Part shown: positions 1 through 8,207 of the stretch, one piece after another
Position numbering within the stretch: the stretch's first letter is position 1
How the letters are laid out: each line of letters starts with the position of its first letter
Assembly (NCBI GenBank): GCA_900544175.1
Contig: UQUN01000001.1
Coordinates: forward strand, 1 to 64,000
Reading direction: 5' to 3'
Origin: an uncultured Alistipes sp.
GTDB taxonomy: Bacteria > Bacteroidota > Bacteroidia > Bacteroidales > UBA932
Length of the DNA stretch: 64,000 bases
The notes under the pieces: model-generated
Told to the model about the DNA's origin: nothing
Databases searched by the model: none
The model's input: the letters and a program-made list of their open reading frames with translations, nothing else
Program-made: the position numbers and the translations under genes

Positions 1-193
1 ATTATCAGGTATTTCTGTAAGCGCACTTTGTTGGACGTGAGGTACACATCAACACTGAATGAAGTCTGACTCGCTTGAAATCAGCAGGACTTTTCCTATT
101 GTGTCCGTAATTTTACAGTAACACAGTAACAGTATGCATGCCCCACGGAAAATCTGTTGACACGGCATCGACTCTATCGGCAGGTATTATGAA
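1..193. other. Stretch with no recognised gene
   Basis: I see no convincing coding frame, RNA gene or repeat here. It lies beyond the 3' end of kbl, and whatever borders it on the left is outside the window. Confidence 0.5.
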
Positions 194-225
194 AAATCCC
201 GGACACACCGCGTGCTCCGGGATTT
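194..225 (-). terminator. Rho-independent terminator of kbl
   Basis: A perfect 10-bp inverted repeat (AAATCCCGGA at 194-203 with TCCGGGATTT at 216-225) has a 12-nt loop. Read on the minus strand it is followed by a run of T. It lies 26 bp past the kbl stop codon, the expected place for that gene's terminator. Confidence 0.85.
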
Positions 226-251
226 AAGGTGTTTTGTGTCGCACCGGGCGG

Positions 252-1442
252 TTATTTCAGTACGCCGAGCTCTTTGCCTATCTTGGTGAATGCTGCGACG
301 CATCTGTCGAGATGCTCCTTCTTGTGGCCGGCAGATACCTGTACGCGGATACGGGCCTGATCCTTGGGCACTACGGGGTAGTAGAAGCCGGTTACGAAGA
401 TGCCCTCGTCCTGCAGGCGTGCGGCCATTTCCTGAGACAGCTTGGCGTCATACAGCATGACGGCGCAGATAGCAGATTCGGTGGGCTTGATGTCGAAGCC
501 GGCGGCCTTCATCTTGCCGATGAAGTACTCGGTGTTCTCGTGCAGACGGTCCTGAAGCTCGTTGGACTCCTTCATCATGTCGAACATGCGGATACCTGCG
601 GCTGCAATCATAGGGGGAATAGAGTTGGAGAACAGATAGGGCCTTGACCTCTGGCGCAGCATGGCAATTATCTCCTTCTTACCGGTTGTGAATCCGCCGA
701 CTGAGCCGCCGAATGCCTTTCCGAGAGTGCCTGTGATGATCTCGATCTGGCCGCGGAGGTTGTAACGCTCTGTTACACCGCGTCCTGTCTTGCCTACGAC
801 ACCGGCTGAGTGCGACTCATCCACCATGACCATGGCGTTGTACTTCTCAGCGAGGGCGTGGATCTTGTCCAGAGGGCATACGTTGCCGTCCATCGAGAAC
901 ACGCCGTCGGTGACGATGATGCGGTGACGCTGGGCCTGGGCCTCCTGGAGGCATTTTTCCAGCTCTGCCATATCGGCGTTGGCGTAGCGGTATCTCTTGG
1001 CCTTGCACAGACGCACGCCGTCGATGATGGATGCGTGGTTGAGAGAATCGGATATGATGGCGTCCTGTTCGTTCAGAAGGGGCTCGAACACACCGCCGTT
1101 GGCATCGAAGCACGCTGCGTAGAGGATGGTGTCCTCAGTCCCGAAGAACTCTGCGATCTTAGCCTCGAGGGTCTTCTGAAGGTCACCGGTACCGCAGATG
1201 AAACGCACGCTGGCCATACCGTAGCCGTGGGTGTCCATGGCATCCTTGGCGGCTTTCACGAGTTCCTTGCTGTCGGCAAGTCCGAGGTAGTTGTTGGCGC
1301 AGAAGTTGAGGGCTTTAGTGCCGTCCTGAAGGGTGATCTCAGGACCCTGGGGAGACACAATGACGCGCTCCTCCTTGTAAAGACCGGCTTCCTTGATGCT
1401 GTTCAGCTCATTCTGAAGATAGGCTTGAAAATCTTTGTACAT
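252..1442 (-). CDS. kbl: Glycine C-acetyltransferase (2-amino-3-ketobutyrate CoA ligase)
   Basis: PLP-dependent alpha-oxoamine synthase that splits 2-amino-3-ketobutyrate with CoA into glycine and acetyl-CoA, the second step of threonine degradation; cytosolic. The 396-aa length is that of the family. Visible landmarks are the PLP-contact segment DESHSAG (residues 208-214) and the Schiff-base lysine in TGTLGKAFGG (K242). No threonine dehydrogenase lies beside it, so it stands alone here. On the minus strand a -7-like box TATTTTTG (complement of 1474-1481) sits about 30 bp upstream of the ATG, with no clear -33 element. A strong terminator follows. Related enzymes such as serine palmitoyltransferase or BioF share the fold, but overall similarity favours Kbl. 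Confidence 0.93.
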   Translation of the reverse strand: MYKDFQAYLQNELNSIKEAGLYKEERVIVSPQGPEITLQDGTKALNFCANNYLGLADSKELVKAAKDAMDTHGYGMASVRFICGTGDLQKTLEAKIAEFFGTEDTILYAACFDANGGVFEPLLNEQDAIISDSLNHASIIDGVRLCKAKRYRYANADMAELEKCLQEAQAQRHRIIVTDGVFSMDGNVCPLDKIHALAEKYNAMVMVDESHSAGVVGKTGRGVTERYNLRGQIEIITGTLGKAFGGSVGGFTTGKKEIIAMLRQRSRPYLFSNSIPPMIAAAGIRMFDMMKESNELQDRLHENTEYFIGKMKAAGFDIKPTESAICAVMLYDAKLSQEMAARLQDEGIFVTGFYYPVVPKDQARIRVQVSAGHKKEHLDRCVAAFTKIGKELGVLK

Positions 1443-1507
1443 AATATTGGTTTTTAGAGTAATTTTCTGAATGCAAAAATAATAAAATAGCCGTAGAGTT
1501 GTTATCG

Positions 1508-1526
1508 GTACGGAATAATTCCGGAC
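1508..1526. promoter_or_regulatory. Candidate operator palindrome for the TetR regulator
   Basis: GTaCGGAATaATTCCGgAC reads as an inverted repeat: perfect 6-bp arms CGGAAT/ATTCCG around one base, plus outer GT/AC. It lies in the kbl/tetR intergenic region, 23 bp upstream of the -33 box of the tetR promoter. Size and position fit a TetR-family operator for autoregulation of the efflux operon; binding is inferred. Confidence 0.5.
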
Positions 1527-1549
1527 AAAAGCAGAATTCTGTATAAAAA

Positions 1550-1580
1550 TTTGGAAACTGCGAAAGTTTTTTTAGTTTTG
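1550..1580 (+). promoter_or_regulatory. Bacteroidota-type promoter of the tetR-efflux operon
   Basis: A -33 element TTTG (1550-1553) and a -7 element TAGTTTTG (1573-1580, matching TAnnTTTG) are separated by 19 bp, the classic Bacteroides spacing. The predicted start site falls at about 1583-1586, almost on the start codon, so the mRNA would have essentially no leader. Confidence 0.75.
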
Positions 1581-1590
1581 CGCCTTGATT

Positions 1591-2214
1591 ATGACAAACA
1601 GGGAGCAGGTATTGAGAAATACTTCCGCTCTTTTCTTAGAGCGTGGCTGCAAGTCGGTGACTATGGACGAGGTGGCTTCGGTCAACGGTATGTCCAAGCG
1701 TACTATCTATGAACTTTTTCAAGACAAGGCCCGGCTGTTGCAGGAATGTATTTTGTTGATGCACAGGGATAATATGAACCGTTCTGAGAACGAGCTTGCA
1801 AAAACGGGCAATGTCCTGGAGTGGTTCATGCACTCGCTTGAGAACAAGGACGAGCAGCGGATGAGTTTTTTCTACGATTTCCTTACTGAAGTGAAGAGAT
1901 ATTATCCGGAAGTATTTGTCAATGTGGTTAAGGATGTGAACCGCTGGCACTGCGGGCTTCTGGAGAGAATCATAGAGAGAGGGCAGGCGGAGGGGCTGTT
2001 CATTACCGGCATACTGGATGCCCACAGGCTGTCTCTCCAACTGTTTGAACTTTCAGTGGCCGTGACAGACAGGGCCGTACGCAATTATCTGGACATCAAG
2101 CGGGACCGTGGCGGAGACTGTCTTATGTTATTTCTTGTCAGAGGCATCGCGACTGAGAAAGGACGCGAATTTATCGATGATTATCTGGAAAAAAATAAAT
2201 CACTGTTACAATAA
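1591..2214 (+). CDS. TetR/AcrR family transcriptional regulator
   Basis: DNA-binding repressor of about 207 aa. The N-terminal helix-turn-helix is clear (roughly residues 5-50: SALFLERGCKSVTMDEVA, then GMSKRTIYELFQDKARLL), and the rest is an all-helical ligand-binding domain. ATG at 1591 is chosen; a TTG two codons earlier (1585) is possible and lies 5 nt after the -7 box. Its stop is one base from the next ATG, so it heads an efflux operon (TolC, adaptor, RND, PG0541 protein) that it very likely represses. A palindrome at 1508-1526 is its candidate operator. The inducer cannot be read from the sequence. Confidence 0.9.
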   Translation: MTNREQVLRNTSALFLERGCKSVTMDEVASVNGMSKRTIYELFQDKARLLQECILLMHRDNMNRSENELAKTGNVLEWFMHSLENKDEQRMSFFYDFLTEVKRYYPEVFVNVVKDVNRWHCGLLERIIERGQAEGLFITGILDAHRLSLQLFELSVAVTDRAVRNYLDIKRDRGGDCLMLFLVRGIATEKGREFIDDYLEKNKSLLQ

Positions 2215-2215
2215 A

Positions 2216-3589
2216 ATGAGAACACGATTGAAAACAACGGCAGTTGTGTGCTGCGTCTCTGCTGTCGGAATGATTGCCGGAGCAGAGTCATTCAAGGCCG
2301 CTGCTCAACAGCCGTCAGTTCAGGATGCGGATACATCTTCGGTGATGTATTTCTCACTGGAGGAAGCGATGAGCTATGCACTGGAGCACAACTGGGACTT
2401 GCAGAACTCTTCACTGGCCGTGCGACAGGCGGAGGCTGACCGCTGGGGTGCGATAGCCGGGATGCTTCCGCAGGTTAATGGAACACTGGATTATTCCAAC
2501 TATATGGGGTATGAAATGGATCTGGGAGATTACATGGCCATCGCAATGCCCCCCTACGGTTCGATAGGGGTCAACGCCTCGATGGCTGTGAGCGGGGCGC
2601 AGATCATCAGTGCTCTCATCGGCAAACTCTCGATAGAGATGTCCGACGTGACTTACCGTCAGTCGCAGCAGAAGGTGGCGGAGCAGGTGCGGCTGCTGTA
2701 TTTCTCCGCCTTGGTGAGCGGTCAGACACTTGAGCTGTTGGAACGCAACCTCGGTACAGTCCGTAAGCTGTACGAGTTTTCCCAGAAGTCCGTGGACGCC
2801 GGAGTGGCCGAGCAGGTGGATGCTGACCAGATTATGGTGCAGGTGTCGACCCTGGAGACTTCCATCAACGAGGCCAAGCGCGGTCTGGAGATGATCTACA
2901 ACTCCATGCGCCTGCAGATGAACATCGGATTCGACAAGGAGATAGTTCTGACCCAGACCCTCGACGAGCTGATGGACGTGGAGCACTCGCTGGACCTGAT
3001 CTACGATGACTTCATTCTCGAGAACAATTTTTCCTACCAGCTGGCCCTCAAGAGCACGGACCTTTACCGTCAGCAGAAGAACCTCGCCGGATGGGCCTAC
3101 GGACCTACCCTGAGCGCATTCTACCAGTACACGGGCAGGAAGTATTTCTCCGACGAGATGACCATGAACATGACTCCTCCGAATATGATAGGACTGACGC
3201 TCTCGATACCGATTTTCTCGTCAGGCCGCAACTTCGCATCCTTCCAGAAAGCCAAATTAGAGTATCAGAAACAGCTCAATACTTTGGAAAATACGGAGAT
3301 GGCTCTCAGGATCCAGCACCGTCAGCTCAAGTACAACCTGTCTTCAGCATACGAACGCTACCAGACCCAGTTGAAGAATGTGGAGGTGTCGCAGAAGGTT
3401 TTTGACAATATCGGCAAAAAATACGAGTTCGGTCATGCCTCCAGTCTTGACGTGACCAATTCGGCGACTACCCTCATCACTGCCCAAAGCACCTACGTGC
3501 AGGCGGCCCTGGACTATGTGACAGCCCAGATAGAGCTGGAGAAGCTGCTGAATAAGAACACATACGGACAAACAGAAGCAGAAAAATAA
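2216..3589 (+). CDS. TolC family outer membrane efflux protein
   Basis: Outer-membrane channel component of a tripartite RND pump, 457 aa. The start at 2216 gives a normal signal peptide (MRTRLKTTAVVCCVSAVGMI, cleavage near AQQ). Longer in-frame starts reach back into tetR and lack a signal sequence. Two repeats of long helical segments typical of TolC/OEP follow, with conserved stretches such as GVAEQVDADQIMVQ and the C-terminal FGHASSLDVTNSATTL. Spacing is 1 nt from tetR and 6 nt to the adaptor gene, so these genes are probably translationally coupled. Confidence 0.92.
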   Translation: MRTRLKTTAVVCCVSAVGMIAGAESFKAAAQQPSVQDADTSSVMYFSLEEAMSYALEHNWDLQNSSLAVRQAEADRWGAIAGMLPQVNGTLDYSNYMGYEMDLGDYMAIAMPPYGSIGVNASMAVSGAQIISALIGKLSIEMSDVTYRQSQQKVAEQVRLLYFSALVSGQTLELLERNLGTVRKLYEFSQKSVDAGVAEQVDADQIMVQVSTLETSINEAKRGLEMIYNSMRLQMNIGFDKEIVLTQTLDELMDVEHSLDLIYDDFILENNFSYQLALKSTDLYRQQKNLAGWAYGPTLSAFYQYTGRKYFSDEMTMNMTPPNMIGLTLSIPIFSSGRNFASFQKAKLEYQKQLNTLENTEMALRIQHRQLKYNLSSAYERYQTQLKNVEVSQKVFDNIGKKYEFGHASSLDVTNSATTLITAQSTYVQAALDYVTAQIELEKLLNKNTYGQTEAEK

Positions 3590-3595
3590 ATCATC

Positions 3596-4609
3596 ATGAA
3601 ACTCAAATCAATCGCGACAATCCTCGCCTCGGCGGCCATTCTGAGCAGCTGCGGCGGCGGCAACACAGGTGAAGCGGCCCGGGAGAGGGTGGAGCAGGTG
3701 AGAACCTCACCTCTCGCATATCAGGAGGTCAGCAGGCAGATAGAGCTCTCGACGACCCTGCAAGGCTACGACCAGATGAACATATCACCTTCACTGACAG
3801 GGCTGATAGAGAAAATATATGTAGAGGTCGGAGACCGCGTGCGCAAGGGCGACACTCTTGTGAGAATGGACCAGAATCAGCTCAATACAACCCGTATAGC
3901 ATTTGCGAACCTCCAGATAGAGATGAACCGCGTGCAGATGCTTCTGGAGAGCGAGGCCATCTCCCAGCAGGTCTACGACCAGACCAAGCTGAGCTATGAC
4001 CAGACGCAGGAGACCCTTCGTTTCCTGGAGGAGAACACCTTTGTGAGGGCGCAGTTCGACGGCGTCATCTCGGCCAAGACCTACGAGGACGGCGAACTTT
4101 ACAGCGGTGCGCAGCCTATCCTGCAGCTGACCAAAATCAATGAACTTAAGGCGTACATCAACGTTCCTGAGACCTATTATCCTTTAGTGAAGAAGGGCAT
4201 GGTGGTCAATGTCTACTCGGACATATATCCAGACAAGACTTTCCCCGCCTCTATCGAGATAGTCTATCCTACGGTTGATCCTGCTTCCCATACATTTACC
4301 ATCAAGTTACGGATTCCGAACTCTTCCGAGCTCATCCGTCCCGGCATGTACGTGAGTACGGTGCTGGACCTGGGCCGGACAGAGGCCCTCGTAGTGCCCT
4401 ATCAGGCAGTGCTCAGGCTTATCGGCTCCAACGACCGTTATGTCTTCGTGGATGACGGGGGCGTGGCCAAGAGAGTCTTCGTCGAGATAGGCGAGCGTCA
4501 CGACCAGACTATTGAGATTGCCAGCGACAGTCTTGAAGTGGGCGACCCTATCGTCACCACAGGCCAGGCCAAACTCGTGGACGGAGTCAAACTGAATGTG
4601 GTAAAATAA
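3596..4609 (+). CDS. Efflux RND transporter periplasmic adaptor (lipoprotein)
   Basis: Membrane-fusion protein linking the RND pump to TolC, 337 aa. The N-terminus is a lipoprotein signal with lipobox LSSC (cysteine at about residue 19). It is followed by the split lipoyl/barrel-sandwich domain (IEKIYVEVGDRVRKGD near residues 77-92; FVRAQFDGVIS near 142-152) flanking a short helical hairpin, then a beta-barrel and membrane-proximal domain ending in VTTGQAKLVDGVKL. It lies 12 nt ahead of the RND gene. The substrate is unknown. Confidence 0.93.
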   Translation: MKLKSIATILASAAILSSCGGGNTGEAARERVEQVRTSPLAYQEVSRQIELSTTLQGYDQMNISPSLTGLIEKIYVEVGDRVRKGDTLVRMDQNQLNTTRIAFANLQIEMNRVQMLLESEAISQQVYDQTKLSYDQTQETLRFLEENTFVRAQFDGVISAKTYEDGELYSGAQPILQLTKINELKAYINVPETYYPLVKKGMVVNVYSDIYPDKTFPASIEIVYPTVDPASHTFTIKLRIPNSSELIRPGMYVSTVLDLGRTEALVVPYQAVLRLIGSNDRYVFVDDGGVAKRVFVEIGERHDQTIEIASDSLEVGDPIVTTGQAKLVDGVKLNVVK

Positions 4610-4621
4610 TCCCGGCCTGCG

Positions 4622-7600
4622 ATGAGTATCTACAAATCAGCGATCAACCGTCCGGTGACGACCCTTCTGGTGTTCGTCGCCGTGATAGTGATAGGTGTCT
4701 TCTCGTTCCTGAGGCTGCCTATCGACCAGTTCCCGGAGATGGACCCGCCGTACATCTCCGTACTGACTGTCTATCCGGGAGCCAGCGCCTCCGAGATAGA
4801 GACCAACGTTACGAAAATCATAGAGAACAACCTCAACTCCGTCGACTACCTCAAGGAGATAACCTCCACCACCAAGGACAACATATCCGTGGTGATGCTC
4901 GAGCTGGAGTGGGGAACTGACCTGGACGAGATTATCAACGATGTCCGGTCCTATATCGACATGGTGACGGACGAGCTGCCTGACGGCTGTACCAACCCGT
5001 TCATCTTCAAGTTCAGCACCAGTTCCATGCCTATCCTCCAGTACTCGATTACGGCCGACGAGAGCTATCCCGGACTGGACAAGCTGCTCAACGATGAGAT
5101 CATCCCGCAGCTGAGCATGGTCAACGGTATCGGAAACCTTACCCTTTCCGGCTCTCCGGAGCGCTATGTGTACGTGGATATCGACCAGCAGAAGCTGGAT
5201 GCCTATGGCCTTCCCCTGGAGACCGTAGGCAGTGCGATAGCCGCCAACAACCTCAACCTTTCCTCCGGTACCGTCAAGATGAACAAGGAACAGTACCAGC
5301 TCGAGGTGCGCAGCGAGTATGTCGAGAGCTCCGAGATCAATGACATCGTGGTGACAGTCACCCCCGAGGGCCGGCAGGTCTTCGTGCGGGACCTGGCCAC
5401 GGTGCGCGACACGATCAAGGACCTGAGCCTCGATGAGAAGACCAACGGCCGCGAGAGTGTCCGTCTCATGGTGACCAAGCAGACCGGCGCCAATACCGTG
5501 CAGATCTGCCAGGATCTCGAGAAGGAACTGGCCAAGATAGAGAAGACCCTGCCTCGGGACATCAGGATAGAGACCATATATGATTCGTCGGAGGATATCC
5601 AGAACTCCATCAGTTCTCTGGAGGAGTCGATTCTGTACGCCCTGCTCTTCGTGGTGCTCGTGGTGCTCTTCTTCCTCGGGGAGTGGCGCTCGACCCTGAT
5701 CATTTCATTGACGATTCCTATATCCCTGATTGTGGCTTTCATCTACCTGATGCTGGCGGACAGCTCGCTGAACATCATATCGCTCAGCTCCCTGACCGTG
5801 GCCATCGGTATGGTGGTGGACGATGCCATCGTGGTGCTCGAGAACATCACCAAGCATATAGAGCGAGGCTCGTCGCCGAGGGAGGCGTCCATCTATGCGA
5901 CCAATGAGGTATGGGTGTCCGTCATCGCCACGACACTTGTGATAGTGGTGGTGTTCGTGCCTCTGACAATGCTTACGGGTATGGCCGGCATCATGTTCAA
6001 GGAACTCGGCTGGCTGGTGACCATCATGGTATGTACTTCCACCGTAGTGGCCATCACCCTTACTCCCATGCTCTGCTCCAAGCTGCTGAAAGCCCGTCCC
6101 GTGCGTATCAACGAGAGAGGAGTCATCGAGAACATTCCGCCCAGGCGCAACTTCTACCAGAGATTCGTGATTCCGGTACTCGATGCCATAGACCGGGCAT
6201 ACGCCAGGCTGCTGCGCTGGTGCCTGCGCCATAAGGCCATAACCTTGGGAGCCATCGTGCTCTTCTTCTTCGCCTCCATCACTCCATTCCTGATGGGCAA
6301 GATCGGAACGGACTTCATCCAGGAGACAGACAACGGCCGTCTGTCCGTATCCGTCGAGCTGGCCACCGGTTACCGTATCGAGGAGACAGCAAAGATGGCC
6401 CGCTACATCGAGAGCCGTTTCTACGAGCTGGTGCCCGAGATAAAGCTTATTTCCACCTCAGCCGGAACCACCGACGATGACGGAGTATCCGCCATGTTCT
6501 CCACCACTATGAACAACACCATGTCCATGACCGTGGTCTGCAACAAGAAGAACGAGCGCGAGCGTTCCATCTTCGAGATAGCCGAGGTGTTGCGTCAGGA
6601 GCTGGCCTCCTATCCGGAGATTATCGACTATCAGTGTGATGTTTCCAGCTTCATGGGCAGCTCTTCGTCCACCGTCGACGTGGAGATCTACGGCTACAGT
6701 TTCGATGAGACGAACGCCTTCGCCCAGGAGGTCCGCAACGCCATCCGCGACAATGTGCCCGGGGCCCGCGACATCGACATCAGCCGCGAGAAGGACCGTC
6801 CCGAGATCAAGATAAATCTCGACAAGGAGAAGCTGGCCTACCACGGTCTCAATTCCTCCACAGTTTCCACCTATGTCCGCAACCGTGTCAACGGTATGGC
6901 TTCCGGTTTCCTCAAGGAGGACGGCGACGAGTACGACATAGTGGTGCGCCTGCAGGAAGAGGACCGCAATTCCATCACCGACATCGAGGACATGACCATT
7001 CCCACCGCCACCGGTGCCATGATCAAGATCAAGGAGCTCGGCAAGATAGAGGAGTATTTCGCCCCGCCAACCATCGAGCGCAAGAGCCGCCAGAGGATAG
7101 TGACTATCTCCGTTACCCCTTACGAGACTTCGATGGGTGAGCTGGCGGCGGGTATCCAGCAGACCATCGACCGGATGGGAGTGCCGAGCGGCATTACCGT
7201 CAGACTGGCCGGTAACTATGAGGACCAGCAGGATACTTTCCAGGACCTGCTTCTCCTTCTGGCCCTGATCGTGCTGCTGATATACATCGTGCTTGCCTCC
7301 CAGTTCGAGTCCTTCGTCAAGCCGGTGATGATCATGACCGCAGTGCCTTTCGCTCTTTCCGGCGTAGTGCTTGCCCTCTGGATCACAGGTACTACCCTCG
7401 ATATGATCGGCTCTCTCGGATTCATCATGCTGGTGGGTATCGCGACCAAGAACGCCATCGTGCTGGTGGACTACACCAATCTGATGCGCGACCGCGGCTA
7501 CGAGCTCAACGAGGCCATCGCCCTTTCCGGTGCATCCCGTCTGCGCCCCGTGCTGATGACCGCCATCACCACCTTCCTCGGCATGCTTCCTATGGCTCTG

Positions 7601-7837
7601 AGCCAGGGTGAGGGCGCCGAGATGTGGAAGCCCATGGGTATCGTCGTCATAGGCGGACTGTTAGTCGCCACTGTGGTGACCCTAGTAGTGGTGCCCGTCT
7701 TCTACGCCCTGCTTTCCCGTCATGGCGAGAGGGACAAGGAGAAGAAGAACCGCTCCCAGTTCATTTTCATGCAGCTGTCTCCCAATCCAGAGGGCGATGA
7801 CCCCGAGGTGCGCAGGAGCCAGGAACTCAACCAGTAA
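4622..7837 (+). CDS. Efflux RND transporter permease, HAE1 (AcrB-like) family
   Basis: Proton-driven inner-membrane pump of 1071 aa, full length for the HAE1 family. Typical features are the N-terminal TM1 with the RPVTTLLV start, a porter domain, the TM4 proton-relay pair in GMVVDDAIVVLEN (D400/D401), a second porter domain, and TM11 region GIATKNAIVLVDY. Hydrophobic segments follow the expected 12-TM plan with large periplasmic loops after TM1 and TM7. With the TolC and lipoprotein adaptor upstream it makes a complete tripartite pump, presumably for drugs, bile salts or similar amphiphiles. Confidence 0.95.
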   Translation: MSIYKSAINRPVTTLLVFVAVIVIGVFSFLRLPIDQFPEMDPPYISVLTVYPGASASEIETNVTKIIENNLNSVDYLKEITSTTKDNISVVMLELEWGTDLDEIINDVRSYIDMVTDELPDGCTNPFIFKFSTSSMPILQYSITADESYPGLDKLLNDEIIPQLSMVNGIGNLTLSGSPERYVYVDIDQQKLDAYGLPLETVGSAIAANNLNLSSGTVKMNKEQYQLEVRSEYVESSEINDIVVTVTPEGRQVFVRDLATVRDTIKDLSLDEKTNGRESVRLMVTKQTGANTVQICQDLEKELAKIEKTLPRDIRIETIYDSSEDIQNSISSLEESILYALLFVVLVVLFFLGEWRSTLIISLTIPISLIVAFIYLMLADSSLNIISLSSLTVAIGMVVDDAIVVLENITKHIERGSSPREASIYATNEVWVSVIATTLVIVVVFVPLTMLTGMAGIMFKELGWLVTIMVCTSTVVAITLTPMLCSKLLKARPVRINERGVIENIPPRRNFYQRFVIPVLDAIDRAYARLLRWCLRHKAITLGAIVLFFFASITPFLMGKIGTDFIQETDNGRLSVSVELATGYRIEETAKMARYIESRFYELVPEIKLISTSAGTTDDDGVSAMFSTTMNNTMSMTVVCNKKNERERSIFEIAEVLRQELASYPEIIDYQCDVSSFMGSSSSTVDVEIYGYSFDETNAFAQEVRNAIRDNVPGARDIDISREKDRPEIKINLDKEKLAYHGLNSSTVSTYVRNRVNGMASGFLKEDGDEYDIVVRLQEEDRNSITDIEDMTIPTATGAMIKIKELGKIEEYFAPPTIERKSRQRIVTISVTPYETSMGELAAGIQQTIDRMGVPSGITVRLAGNYEDQQDTFQDLLLLLALIVLLIYIVLASQFESFVKPVMIMTAVPFALSGVVLALWITGTTLDMIGSLGFIMLVGIATKNAIVLVDYTNLMRDRGYELNEAIALSGASRLRPVLMTAITTFLGMLPMALSQGEGAEMWKPMGIVVIGGLLVATVVTLVVVPVFYALLSRHGERDKEKKNRSQFIFMQLSPNPEGDDPEVRRSQELNQ

Positions 7838-7858
7838 AGTAAATGGAGGATACCTATT

Positions 7859-8152
7859 ATGAAATGTGTCTTTATAGTGTATAATCAGGCCAATACCGAG
7901 AGGGTGGAGTACATGCTCGACGAGCTGGGCATCCGCGGCTTCACCTTCTTCGAGCAGGTCCAGGGCCGCGGCAGCCGGGACGGAGAGCCCCGCCGCGGTA
8001 CCCATACCTGGCCTGAGATGAACTCCGCAATGATGACGGTCGTAGAGGATGACCGCGTCGAGGAACTGCTTCAGACCGTACGCAAGCTGGACAACCGCAA
8101 CCGCGAGGTAGGCGTGCGGGCTTTCGTCTGGAATATAGAGCAGACGGTGTGA
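7859..8152 (+). CDS. PG0541-type transporter-associated (P-II-like) protein
   Basis: Small cytosolic protein of 97 aa beginning MKCVFIVYNQANTERVEYML. I recognise it as the PG0541 family, which is found behind RND pumps in Bacteroidota and has a P-II-like ferredoxin fold (known from family descriptions, not shown here). It lies 21 bp after the RND stop and is clearly in the same operon; GGAGG at 7845-7849 is a plausible ribosome-binding site. A role in sensing or regulating the pump is inference. No Walker or metal motif is visible. Confidence 0.75.
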   Translation: MKCVFIVYNQANTERVEYMLDELGIRGFTFFEQVQGRGSRDGEPRRGTHTWPEMNSAMMTVVEDDRVEELLQTVRKLDNRNREVGVRAFVWNIEQTV

Positions 8153-8155
8153 TTT

Positions 8156-8188
8156 TTTGAATACAATTTTTGATTTTATATATCTTTG
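8156..8188 (+). promoter_or_regulatory. Bacteroidota-type promoter of serine deaminase gene
   Basis: -33 TTTG (8156-8159) and -7 TATCTTTG (8181-8188) are 21 bp apart, just after the stop of the preceding gene. The predicted leader is about 17 nt. Confidence 0.7.
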
Positions 8189-8207
8189 CGCCTTCATTTG
8201 ATTCATA

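Noticed and set aside
810..1457. Long open frame antisense to kbl (215 aa)
   Set aside because: It is the mirror of a strongly conserved enzyme and has no recognisable protein features; a shadow frame of GC-rich coding DNA.
2108..2215. Longer N-terminus for the first TolC
   Set aside because: It overlaps tetR and removes the signal peptide from the N-terminus.
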